A stretch of DNA of 10,123 nucleotides from Sphingobacteriaceae bacterium (GCA_025360355.1 JANYCL010000471.1:1-10123); one strand, 5' to 3'. Positions 1 through 7,215 are shown, counted from the stretch's first letter. The notes: a model not told the origin generated them from the letters alone. Numbers and translations: made by a program.

Positions 1-993
1 GAATTTTCATCTACAAGTTTCAAACCCGGAAAAGTTAAAGGAACTTATGATCTGGAAGGTGATATGACCATGAAAGGCATTACAAAAAAAGTAAAATTAA
101 CGGCGATAGGCGCGCCAAAACCTGTCACCAATTATTATTCAGGCAAAACAGTTTACGCTTTCAATATTAAAGGAACAATTCACCGCGGTGATTTTGCTGT
201 TGGTTCTTATGAGATCATGAGCGATGGAGGCATTGTTCTGGGAGAAGAAGTAAACCTGAATTGTAATTTAATGCTGGTGAAAGCCGATAAAGTTATTGCA
301 AGTGTTAGCAAGAATAAAATTAAGTTAGATGCAAGAACATTAGAAAGTTATGTGGGACAATATCAGGTATCAGCAAATATTAATTTAACTATTTACAAAG
401 AGGGCGATCATTTGGTAGCAATGGCTTCGGGTGGACAAAGCAAAAATGATATTTATCCCGAATCAGAAAATAAATTCTTATGGGAATTTGCGGATATGAA
501 AATAGAATTTTTAAAGAACGAAGCAGGTGAAGTAGATCGTTTTGCTTTGTATAAAGATGGAATGAAAAGTGTGGAAGGTAAAAAAACCAGCAACGAAGTG
601 CATTTGGCAAACAACGAAGATCTGAATAAAGAAAACGCAAATGATCTAACTACACTGGAAGGATTAAAAAATCAGGGATGGGAAGAATTGGAAAACAAAA
701 ATTACGGAAAAGCAAGTAACTTGTTCAAAGACGCAATAAAAATGGATGAGAACGATATTAATTTGCAAGCTAATTTAGGACATACCTATTTGTTTTTCGG
801 AAGCATACCACAAGCTTTGGAAACTTACAAAAAATGTATTAGTAAAAAAACAGCTGACGGTAAATCATTCGACAAAATTTTGCAAGAAGATTTTACTTAT
901 TTCAAATCACGAAAATATCCAACAGCACCAATGGATAAAGTTTTTGCTGATCTGAAATTACAGCCGAATGCTACATATGAGAATATGAAGTAA
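1..993 (+). CDS. YceI-like / DUF3471-like / TPR protein, 5' end outside window
   Basis: The reading frame is open from the first base, so the gene starts upstream; the ATG at 64 lies inside the YceI domain and is not a credible start. Bases 1 to about 300 encode the end of a YceI domain: the G-D-M-T-M-K-G-I-T-K strand, then the HRGDFAVG segment, then a closing GEEVNLNCNL strand. YceI proteins are lipocalin-like barrels, usually exported, that bind polyisoprenoid-type lipids. Bases about 331-579 resemble DUF3471, a beta domain often found behind beta-lactamase-like or peptidase domains (YVGQY start, then a G-x-x-x-x-F-x-L-Y-K-D-G end). Bases about 637-850 encode a TPR pair (NQGWEELENKNYGKASNLFKDAIKMD and the following helix pair). 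The family calls are from motif recognition. The ligand and role are unknown. A secretion signal would be in the missing part. Confidence 0.85.
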   Translation, partial: EFSSTSFKPGKVKGTYDLEGDMTMKGITKKVKLTAIGAPKPVTNYYSGKTVYAFNIKGTIHRGDFAVGSYEIMSDGGIVLGEEVNLNCNLMLVKADKVIASVSKNKIKLDARTLESYVGQYQVSANINLTIYKEGDHLVAMASGGQSKNDIYPESENKFLWEFADMKIEFLKNEAGEVDRFALYKDGMKSVEGKKTSNEVHLANNEDLNKENANDLTTLEGLKNQGWEELENKNYGKASNLFKDAIKMDENDINLQANLGHTYLFFGSIPQALETYKKCISKKTADGKSFDKILQEDFTYFKSRKYPTAPMDKVFADLKLQPNATYENMK

Positions 994-1007
994 TACCGTG
1001 CATTTTT

Positions 1008-1058
1008 CCTTCTCCTATGAGGAGAAGGTGTCCCGCTTTGCGGGACGGATGAGGTTAA
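1008..1058 (+). repeat. Two-hairpin dispersed repeat, copy 1
   Basis: The first stem is CCTTCTCCT (1008-1016) with AGGAGAAGG (1020-1028), a 9-bp stem with an ATG loop. The second is GTCCCGC (1030-1036) with GCGGGAC (1040-1046), a 7-bp stem with a TTT loop. A conserved tail GGATGAGGTTAA (1047-1058) follows. The same arrangement recurs at 9239-9287 (reversed) and 9321-9371. It lies between the TPR gene and the next gene and encodes nothing convincing. It resembles a REP-type intergenic palindrome. It could also act as a transcription terminator or attenuator, but no clear T-run follows it. Confidence 0.85.
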
Positions 1059-1087
1059 TTGAAGAATGCTCTGTAAAAAAATAGAAA

Positions 1088-1615
1088 ATGAAAAAACTCC
1101 TAACCATATTTTCCCTATTTACTTTCGTTTGTGTTTTTGCCCAATCGAAAGCAAAAATAGGGATGAGTTTAGAAGAAGTAAAAAGAATATTTCCTAACGC
1201 GATAGAAAGTAAATACGAAAAAACAATTACGTTAGTTAATGCCGACACCATTCACGGCTTGGCTGATGCATGGGAATATAATTTTACAGATGGAAAATTA
1301 AGTTCTATGTCATTCAGTAAATACGTGGATGTTCTAAGTGAAGCTAATTTCAAAAAATGTTTAAAAGCCACAAAAGAGATCATAGAAGATTATACAAAGC
1401 TCTACGACAAACCTGATGAAGAAACTGAAGGCAAGCAAAAATTCGTGGATCCCTATAAAGAACATCATTATGGTTACGATGTTTTAGAAGCCAAGTGGAA
1501 AAATGCGGACAACCAAAAAATAAAAGTAGAATTTACTTTTTTCGGCGGCAAAGGGGAGTATCATTTCATTGTTATGATCAATCATTTCGATAAAGATTAT
1601 CCATATTACGAGTAA
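1088..1615 (+). CDS. Small secreted protein of unknown function
   Basis: This 175-residue protein begins with a clear type I signal peptide: MKK, a hydrophobic core LLTIFSLFTFVCVF, and a likely cleavage after VFA at residue 18, followed by QS. The mature part opens with KIGMSLEEVKRIFPNA, which resembles the short 'G-M-(S/T)-x-E-E-V' helix at the start of SmpA/BamE-like folds, but the match is too short for a family call. The rest is mixed and charged: a WEYNFTDGKLSSMSF strand pair, a helical stretch near residues 95-115, and aromatic strands at the C-terminus (VEFTFFGGKGEYHFIVMI). The ATG sits behind an A-rich stretch with no Shine-Dalgarno sequence, as is normal in Bacteroidota. It is probably periplasmic or surface-located. 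I do not recognise a function. Confidence 0.85.
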   Translation: MKKLLTIFSLFTFVCVFAQSKAKIGMSLEEVKRIFPNAIESKYEKTITLVNADTIHGLADAWEYNFTDGKLSSMSFSKYVDVLSEANFKKCLKATKEIIEDYTKLYDKPDEETEGKQKFVDPYKEHHYGYDVLEAKWKNADNQKIKVEFTFFGGKGEYHFIVMINHFDKDYPYYE

Positions 1616-1658
1616 CCTTTATCAATCAGGTATTTATTTTCTTCTTTTCATAAACCTT

Positions 1659-1692
1659 TAAGGTATCGCAAAATGCGATACCTTATTTTTTA
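1659..1692 (+). terminator. Palindrome copy A with T-run, possible intrinsic terminator
   Basis: Arms TAAGGTATCGCA (1659-1670) and TGCGATACCTTA (1674-1685) form a 12-bp stem around an AAA loop, and the run ATTTTTT (1685-1691) follows at once. A strong hairpin plus T-run 44 bases after the stop of the small secreted protein gene fits a rho-independent terminator. The same palindrome occurs twice more nearby, at 1969-1989 and 2300-2326. So it is also a repeat-family member, and termination may be secondary. It lies 80 bases ahead of the ORF6N start codon and could equally be an operator. Confidence 0.6.
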
Positions 1693-1743
1693 ACAAAATC
1701 CAGATTGCTACAAAGTATAGCAAGGAAAGAAAGATTCCCGGCT

Positions 1744-1751
1744 TACTTTTG
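1744..1751 (+). promoter_or_regulatory. Candidate -7 element (TAnnTTTG) for the ORF6N gene
   Basis: TACTTTTG matches the Bacteroidota housekeeping -7 consensus TAnnTTTG exactly. It ends 14 bases before the ATG at 1766, so the leader would be only a few bases long. I see no good TTG-type -33 element at the expected distance, which lowers confidence. Its position downstream of palindrome copy A would give the ORF6N gene its own transcript. Confidence 0.4.
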
Positions 1752-1765
1752 ATCTAAAAATCACT

Positions 1766-2302
1766 ATGAAAAAAGGAAGTATTATTCCGGGTGAGGCTAT
1801 TATTAGCAAAATTTATTTATTGAGAGGGAATAAGGTAATGCTGGATAAAGATCTGGCAGCCTTATATGATGTAAAAGCAATCAGATTAAGAGAGCAAGTA
1901 AAAAGGAATATTGGTAGGTTTCCCAAGCATTTTATGTTCCAACTTACAGCGAAAGAAGTTAAAGCTATGGTATCGCAAAATGCGATACCTTCAGTTCAGT
2001 TCCTCGGTGGCTCCATGCCTTATGCTTTTACTGAACATGGTGTGTTAATGCTCGCTAATGTTCTAAAAAATGATAGGGCAATAAAAATGAGTATTAGGAT
2101 AATTGAGGTTTTCGTAAAAATGCGTGAGGTTCTTTTGACTCATAAAAAGCTTATCTCCAAAATAGAACAAATAGAGAAAAAAGTAACGAACCAGGATGAA
2201 AGAGTTGAATTACTTTTCAGGTATGTAAAACAATTCATACGGAATGAAGAAGAAAGGCCAAGGATCGGTTATAAAAATGCTAATAAAACCAAGGTGCTTT
2301 AA
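1766..2302 (+). CDS. ORF6N domain-containing DNA-binding protein
   Basis: This 178-residue protein has the ORF6N domain signature in its N-terminal half: a KIYLLRGNKVMLDKDLAALY segment (residues 15-34), a basic segment REQVKRNIGRFPKHFMFQLT (42-61), and GGSMPYAFTEHGVLMLANVL (81-100). ORF6N is a DNA-binding domain first described in phage and large DNA virus regulators and is common as a stand-alone chromosomal gene in Bacteroidota. After residue 120 comes a likely coiled coil (KLISKIEQIEKKV...), then EERPRIGYK, which resembles the usual end of these proteins. The length is ordinary and the gene looks intact. There is no cytosolic partner gene nearby. A palindrome is embedded in codons 68-75 (M-V-S-Q-N-A-I-P), and another copy supplies the TAA stop. 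Its target and physiological role are not known; binding to these palindromes is a reasonable guess only. Confidence 0.9.
   Translation: MKKGSIIPGEAIISKIYLLRGNKVMLDKDLAALYDVKAIRLREQVKRNIGRFPKHFMFQLTAKEVKAMVSQNAIPSVQFLGGSMPYAFTEHGVLMLANVLKNDRAIKMSIRIIEVFVKMREVLLTHKKLISKIEQIEKKVTNQDERVELLFRYVKQFIRNEEERPRIGYKNANKTKVL
1969..1989. repeat. Palindrome copy B, inside the ORF6N coding sequence
   Basis: GGTATCGCA (1969-1977), AAA, TGCGATACC (1981-1989) form a 9-bp inverted repeat with a 3-base spacer. The 21-base core is identical to copy A. It is read in frame as part of V-S-Q-N-A-I-P at residues 69-75 of the ORF6N protein. The flanking base pair that extends the arms in copies A and C is not present here. 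Confidence 0.9.
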
Positions 2303-2326
2303 GGTATCGCAATTTGCGATACCTTA
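2300..2326. repeat. Palindrome copy C, overlapping the ORF6N stop codon
   Basis: Arms TAAGGTATCGCAA (2300-2312) and TTGCGATACCTTA (2314-2326) form a 13-bp inverted repeat around a single T, the longest of the three copies. The first three bases are the TAA stop of the ORF6N gene. Unlike copy A there is no T-run after it, so simple intrinsic termination is less likely. Confidence 0.9.
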
Positions 2327-2537
2327 TACATATTATGAATAAGGTAAGGTTAAAACCCATTTCTATTGGGGATATTTCCGCTCGAGATTTAAGCCTAGGG
2401 TTGAAGCGCTTTACGGGAGGCCTTTAGTCCAAAAGGTCCCTGGGAGCAGCCCAAATCGAACCCATATTTATTTCTATTCTTCAGGTAATTCCCTGCTTGT
2501 TTTTTAATTAAGAAATGTTATTTTAGTCAGCCTTTTT
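2327..2537. other. Non-coding stretch with a GC-rich foldable segment
   Basis: No credible reading frame covers this gap. Bases about 2394-2463 are more GC-rich than the surroundings and contain nested complementary segments. GGGTT (2398-2402) can pair with AACCC (2459-2463). GGGA (2415-2418) can pair with TCCC (2437-2440), continued by CCTTT (2421-2425) with AAAGG (2432-2436) past a GG bulge. TGGG (2441-2444) can pair with CCCA (2450-2453). AAGCGCTT (2404-2411) is self-complementary. Together this suggests a branched fold on either strand. On the minus strand the segment contains GGGTTCGAT, like a tRNA T-loop, but no tRNA can be folded around it. It may be an uncharacterised repeat, a mobile-element remnant or a small RNA. 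Confidence 0.4.
2497..2526 (+). promoter_or_regulatory. Candidate promoter of the outer-membrane/FN3 operon
   Basis: TTG at 2497-2499 and TATTTTAG at 2519-2526 are 19 bases apart. This resembles the Bacteroidota -33 TTG and -7 TAnnTTTG pair with one mismatch in the -7 element. The start codon at 2538 follows after only 11 bases, so the transcript leader would be very short. This is a by-eye match only. Confidence 0.3.
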
Positions 2538-4265
2538 ATGAAAAGCCGGATTTACATACTATTGATGTTTTTCGCATCTGTATCCTTTTCTCAAAACATT
2601 GAGAAGATTGGGAAGAAGGATATGGTTAAAGTAAGCGGCGGATTAAATTACTCTTCAGTTTTTTATAATGCTGATGGAATTCCTAATCGCCGTCAGCCTT
2701 TCACCTGGTTTTTAAATGGAAATATTAGTGTGAATATTTTAGATGTGAGCTTACCTTTTACATTTAATTATAGTAATAATCAAGTCGCATACACACAACC
2801 TTTCAATATTCAAAGTTTTAATCCGACTTATAAATGGATCAAAGGTTACGCTGGAATTACATCCATGCAATTTTCGCAATACACATTGGCTGGACATATT
2901 TTCACAGGTGGTGGAGTAGAGTTAACTCCTAAAAATTTCAAATTCGCGGCGATGTATGGCAGGTTGAAAAAAGCTGTTGAGTTTGATTCGGAAAATAATT
3001 CGGATGTAAATATGAGTTACAAACGAATGGGTTATGGAGCTACGGTTGGTTATGATAAGAACGGAAATGGTATTAAATTAATTTATTTCTCAGCGAAGGA
3101 TGAAGCTACTTCTTTAGTATTTATTCCGGTTAACACAAATGTTACTCCAATGGAAAATACAGTTGTGAGTATTGGCGGGCACACAACTTTCTATAAAAAA
3201 ATAAAACTAGAAGCTGAATATGCTTTATCCGGTTTAACTAGAAATATTACTTCTCCTTCTGACGTAAACACGCCGCCTAAAAACCGTTTGCCGGGAATTT
3301 TTAAACCTAATGCTACTTCACAATTTTTCGGGGCATTTAAATCAAGCATCGGATATAATGTAAAGTCGTTTGGGATTAATTTAAACTATGAAAGAGTAGA
3401 ACCCGAATACAAAACACTCGGCGCTTATTATTTTAACAATGATCTTGAGAATATTACGATTGCGCCATCATTGGGTCTATTGAAAGGGAAATTAAATTTA
3501 TCTCTGAACACAGGATTGCAAAAAAACAATCTCGATCATACAAAACTCGCAACAACAAAACGCTGGGTTGGATCTTTTAATGCGAACTTCATGCCAAATA
3601 AACACTGGAACTTAATGGCTTCTTACAGCAACTTCAGCACATTTACAAAACAACGTCCGCAAGTTGATCCTTTTTACAAAAACACTTTAGACACTTTAAA
3701 TTTTTATCAGCTTTCCCAAAACTCAATGATGAGTGCAGGTTATAATTTTGGTCAGACAAAAACGAAACAAAGCATAATGCTTACGGCTAATTATATGGTT
3801 ACCGGACAAAATCAAGGCGCTATTACAGATCCCGGTTTATTTGGAACAACTTCCAATATTAAATTACCCTCGAGAATTGTAAATGGGAATTTATCCCACA
3901 ACATTTCTGTTATAAAAACAAAAACTTCAATTAGCATCGGTGTAAACGTAAATTACAATGAGCTCATCGGAATGGATAATTTTTATTTTGGTCCAAACTT
4001 AAATTTAGGACAAGCATTTCTGAAAAACACAATGCGCATTTCAATTGGTACCTCTTACAATCAAATGCTGACGAATTCCATTAGGACCAATGAAGTTTTT
4101 AGTCACCGATTAACCTTTGGCTTCAATCCGAAATTTAAAAATCAAAAAGTGGGAAGAATGGGTTTTAATATAAGTGCAAATTATTTGCAGAAAAAGAAAG
4201 TTATAGCAACTGCAATTGGCTTTAATGAATTTACAGGGAATGTCGGATTAAATTATAGTTTTTAA
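2538..4265 (+). CDS. Outer-membrane beta-barrel protein, first gene of operon
   Basis: This 575-residue protein has a signal peptide with likely cleavage after SFS at residue 18 (next residues QN). The rest is a long series of alternating hydrophobic and polar strands with aromatic girdle residues, ending in GLNYSF; a terminal phenylalanine is the classic signal for insertion by the BAM machinery. There is no TonB box or plug domain, so it is not a TonB-dependent receptor. Residues about 70-142 hold a distinctive block (LPFTFNYS, QPFN, YKW, YTLAGH, GGGVEL, YGR) that I recall from uncharacterised Bacteroidota outer-membrane proteins; I cannot attach a named family. It overlaps the next gene by one base (TAATG), so the two are probably translationally coupled. 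An inferred role is an outer-membrane anchor or export pore for the large downstream protein. Confidence 0.85.
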   Translation: MKSRIYILLMFFASVSFSQNIEKIGKKDMVKVSGGLNYSSVFYNADGIPNRRQPFTWFLNGNISVNILDVSLPFTFNYSNNQVAYTQPFNIQSFNPTYKWIKGYAGITSMQFSQYTLAGHIFTGGGVELTPKNFKFAAMYGRLKKAVEFDSENNSDVNMSYKRMGYGATVGYDKNGNGIKLIYFSAKDEATSLVFIPVNTNVTPMENTVVSIGGHTTFYKKIKLEAEYALSGLTRNITSPSDVNTPPKNRLPGIFKPNATSQFFGAFKSSIGYNVKSFGINLNYERVEPEYKTLGAYYFNNDLENITIAPSLGLLKGKLNLSLNTGLQKNNLDHTKLATTKRWVGSFNANFMPNKHWNLMASYSNFSTFTKQRPQVDPFYKNTLDTLNFYQLSQNSMMSAGYNFGQTKTKQSIMLTANYMVTGQNQGAITDPGLFGTTSNIKLPSRIVNGNLSHNISVIKTKTSISIGVNVNYNELIGMDNFYFGPNLNLGQAFLKNTMRISIGTSYNQMLTNSIRTNEVFSHRLTFGFNPKFKNQKVGRMGFNISANYLQKKKVIATAIGFNEFTGNVGLNYSF

Positions 4266-7213
4266 TGAAAAGATCAGTAAACATAAAAAAAATAATATTT
4301 GTTCTGCTATTGTTGCTGAGCTATTGTTTATCGTTTTCCCAAAGTGATTCAACTTCTAATCCTAAGATCGATAAAGTAATTTCGATGGTGAATGAAGTTG
4401 AAACCAAGAATAATTTTCTTGATCAGTTAACTCCGGATAGTAATGTTGTTCTCCCATTTGGTATCATTAAAAAAATTGGCGAAGCACGTTACATAGTTGC
4501 GATTGATTCTGTAAACTTTAAACCTTCAGGCGCCTATTTTAGTGCATACGCTGCAATTGATTTTCCAGGGACTGATAAAAAATTAGCGTTTGAAGCGGTG
4601 AACATAAAATTCAATCCAAAAGGTGTTGTTGGTGGGAATCAAGCAAGATTATTACTTGTTAGCGAACATTCCATAAAAATAAATAGTACAGTTACGTTAA
4701 AAATAAAACCAGATGGTCAGAATTTTGTAGAGTGGGATTGTAATGGTTTTAAAGCGATAAGTTTAAAAGGTTATTTTGTTTTTAGCAAAGGAAAATTAAA
4801 ACCTGATCCGAAAGAAACTCCTGATTCAACTGTAACTGCAAGTTTTCAAATTTACACAACCGATATCCATAATTTTGTCGCACAAGTAAACATCACGCCT
4901 TTTGTGATGGAGGGATTGAAAGATTGGGCTTTCAAAGTTGTGAATGCAACTGTTGATATGAGTGAATTGGTAAATGCGCCCGGCATGGCTTTCCCTGCAG
5001 GTTATACAAATCCAAACATGGTAACTCCGCAAATGTGGACGGGTTTTTATTTGAAAGAATTAAAAGTAAAATTACCAACTGAAATTTCAAAAACAGGAAA
5101 GCACACCGAGATACAAGTAAATAATTTACTGATCGATCATATGGGCGTGACTGGAATGTTCCAGGTAAATAATATTTTAAGCACAGGAGAAGGAAGCATG
5201 AGCGGATGGGGTTTTTCTCTGGATGAATTAGGTGTTGGTTTTGTTTGTAATCAATTAAACAGCGGACATCTGAAAGGAAAAGTAAATATTCCGATAATGG
5301 ATAGCGCACAGGCTCTGGTTTTCACTGCTAATTTATATCAGAACCCACAAACTAAAGATGTGGATTATAATTTTGTAATTAGTCCGGCCGCAGGTTTAAA
5401 TTTTAAAGTGTTTACTGCGCAAGTTGATCTGTTTCCCACATCAAATATTAGCATCATAAAAAGTAATGGATTGTTTAAACCAATGGCAGTTTTAAATGGG
5501 AAAATAAGTTTTAATGGCGAAAAAGTTAAGTCAAACGGAGCGTATTTATTGTTCCAGGATCTAACTATCGTAAGTGTTGCGCCATATTTAACGAACGGTA
5601 TTTTTACCATTCATTTTAGCGGAGGAAAGGCGAAGGCATCTAATTACCCTATAAGTGTTAATGATATTACGTTTGGAATAAGTCAGGGGGCACCAATATT
5701 TGGCATGAGTGTAACAATTAATTTCTCTGAGGATGAAGGCTCAGGTTTAACTGCAGGTACTTATGTTGAGATCAAAGGAAAGATCGATGCTTATCAGCAA
5801 AGTTATACCGGAGATGCACCTGTTAATCTTTATAAAACTAAATGGAGTTTCGATCGTGTTGCAATTAAAGGAATTTCAATTGATGTAAAAACATCTGTGC
5901 TTATTATTGGAGGATTAATAATTTTCCGTGATAATGATCCGGTTTATGGTGATGGATTTTTCGGGCGGATACAATTAGCGATTGAAGATGTTTTACCTGA
6001 ACCTGCAGTTGTGAATGTTTGTTTCGGAGCTAAAGACACTTATAAGTATTTTTATATTGATGCGGCAATTCCTGTAAATATTCCATTGGGAAATATCCCG
6101 ATAACACTTACAAAATTAATGGGCGGTGTTTATTATCACATGAAACCAAAAGCTGCATCACAAACTGAATTAATTGCAGCTTCTCAAAATCAACCTGCAA
6201 CAACTACAACAGTAACAACCGCATCTTCAAATAACGCGTTATCATATGTGCCTGATCCGTCAACGTCGTTAGGTTTTAAAGCGGGAGTTGGCTTTATTTA
6301 TTCACCAAGCGAAATGTGCATCAATGGTGACGTGATGTTCGAAATTGCTTTCACGAGTTCAGGTGGATTAAAGTTTGTGCAATTAGGAGGTGATGTTTAT
6401 TGTATGTCCAGCCGCAGTCAAAGGGCAACAGCTCCTATAAAAGGAACTATTTTAATGAAATACGATAATGAAAATAAAGTTTTTGACGCGAATGCAAATA
6501 TTATTATTAACGCTTACAATGCAGTTACCGGAACAGGGACAACAAAATTTCACATTGAGCCTGGTATTTGGTATTTAGCAGTTGGTAAACCAAGTTCTCC
6601 TAACAATGTAAATTTATTGGGTTTAGTAAACGCAACATCTTATTTCATGGTTGGCAATTCTATTGAGCCTGCATTAGCGCCACCGCCGGAGGTATCAAGT
6701 ATTATTTCGCAGTCCGGTTTAGCGGTTAATCGTAATCAGAGTCAATTACAAAGTGGTGCAGGTTTTTGTACTGGCGCCAAAATATATTCAAATGTTTACA
6801 AAGAGTTTGGAATGGATTTTTTCAAAGTGTATGGAGGATTTAATTTTGGAAGCGGCTTTGATCTGATGTTAATGAATTACGGGAATGCAACATGTCAAGG
6901 CAGCGGACAAAAAGTTGGCATGAATGGCTGGCTGGCAAGCGGAAGTATGTATATTTATTTGCAGGGAAGCGTAGGTGTAAAGGGTGATATCAAGTGGACG
7001 CCCGGTTGTGATTGCGATAAGAAGACTTGTTTTTGCAAAAGTTTTGATTTTACAGTTTTTGATGCCGGTGTTGCTGCAATTGTAAGTGGGAAAATGCCGA
7101 AGCCGGTTTATTTGTCAGGACAATTCGGATGTTATTATAATATTCTTGGAAAAATTTCCGGTAGTTTTAATTATGACTACCAATATGGCAGCGACTGCGT
7201 AATAGTAAACTAG
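4265..7213 (+). CDS. Large exported beta-rich protein of unknown function
   Basis: This 982-residue protein has a strong signal peptide (basic MKRSVNIKK, then IIFVLLLLLSYCLSF). Cleavage is likely after SFS near residue 25. Cys21 is not in a good lipobox because Tyr precedes it. The chain is almost wholly predicted beta structure with many Gly, Asn and aromatic residues and no long helices. A Thr-rich linker (ATTTTVTTASS, about residues 644-654) divides it. Notable blocks are GIIKKIGEARYIVAIDSVNFKP-like strands near residue 65, the DNDPVYGDGFFGR segment near 553-565, GGVYYHM near 621, and a cysteine cluster C915-x-C-x4-C-x-C924. I see no T9SS C-terminal sorting domain with a PNP-type motif. 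The ATG overlaps the stop of the barrel gene, and the FN3-like gene follows 2 bases after its TAG. I do not recognise the family. A surface or periplasmic scaffold linked to the barrel is the best inference. Confidence 0.8.
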   Translation: MKRSVNIKKIIFVLLLLLSYCLSFSQSDSTSNPKIDKVISMVNEVETKNNFLDQLTPDSNVVLPFGIIKKIGEARYIVAIDSVNFKPSGAYFSAYAAIDFPGTDKKLAFEAVNIKFNPKGVVGGNQARLLLVSEHSIKINSTVTLKIKPDGQNFVEWDCNGFKAISLKGYFVFSKGKLKPDPKETPDSTVTASFQIYTTDIHNFVAQVNITPFVMEGLKDWAFKVVNATVDMSELVNAPGMAFPAGYTNPNMVTPQMWTGFYLKELKVKLPTEISKTGKHTEIQVNNLLIDHMGVTGMFQVNNILSTGEGSMSGWGFSLDELGVGFVCNQLNSGHLKGKVNIPIMDSAQALVFTANLYQNPQTKDVDYNFVISPAAGLNFKVFTAQVDLFPTSNISIIKSNGLFKPMAVLNGKISFNGEKVKSNGAYLLFQDLTIVSVAPYLTNGIFTIHFSGGKAKASNYPISVNDITFGISQGAPIFGMSVTINFSEDEGSGLTAGTYVEIKGKIDAYQQSYTGDAPVNLYKTKWSFDRVAIKGISIDVKTSVLIIGGLIIFRDNDPVYGDGFFGRIQLAIEDVLPEPAVVNVCFGAKDTYKYFYIDAAIPVNIPLGNIPITLTKLMGGVYYHMKPKAASQTELIAASQNQPATTTTVTTASSNNALSYVPDPSTSLGFKAGVGFIYSPSEMCINGDVMFEIAFTSSGGLKFVQLGGDVYCMSSRSQRATAPIKGTILMKYDNENKVFDANANIIINAYNAVTGTGTTKFHIEPGIWYLAVGKPSSPNNVNLLGLVNATSYFMVGNSIEPALAPPPEVSSIISQSGLAVNRNQSQLQSGAGFCTGAKIYSNVYKEFGMDFFKVYGGFNFGSGFDLMLMNYGNATCQGSGQKVGMNGWLASGSMYIYLQGSVGVKGDIKWTPGCDCDKKTCFCKSFDFTVFDAGVAAIVSGKMPKPVYLSGQFGCYYNILGKISGSFNYDYQYGSDCVIVN

Positions 7214-7215
7214 AA

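Noticed and set aside
1015..1251. Minus-strand frame of 78 codons opposite the small secreted protein
   Set aside because: It overlaps the repeat and the signal-peptide region of a better-supported gene.
1659..2326. CRISPR-like array from three repeated palindromes
   Set aside because: Spacing is about 280-310 bases, irregular, and one copy is coding; there is no spacer structure and no cas gene.
2391..2470. Possible tRNA on the minus strand, from a GGGTTCGAT T-loop-like string
   Set aside because: The bases after it do not complete a T-stem and no acceptor, D or anticodon arm could be assembled.
4325..4333. Lipoprotein signal (Cys21) in the large surface protein
   Set aside because: The residue before the cysteine is Tyr, which does not fit a lipobox; a type I cleavage after SFS is more likely.
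4826..5610. Three minus-strand open frames inside the large surface protein gene
   Set aside because: They are antisense to a long well-supported gene, have no signal or domain, and are rich in Cys/His/Leu/Ser as shadows usually are.
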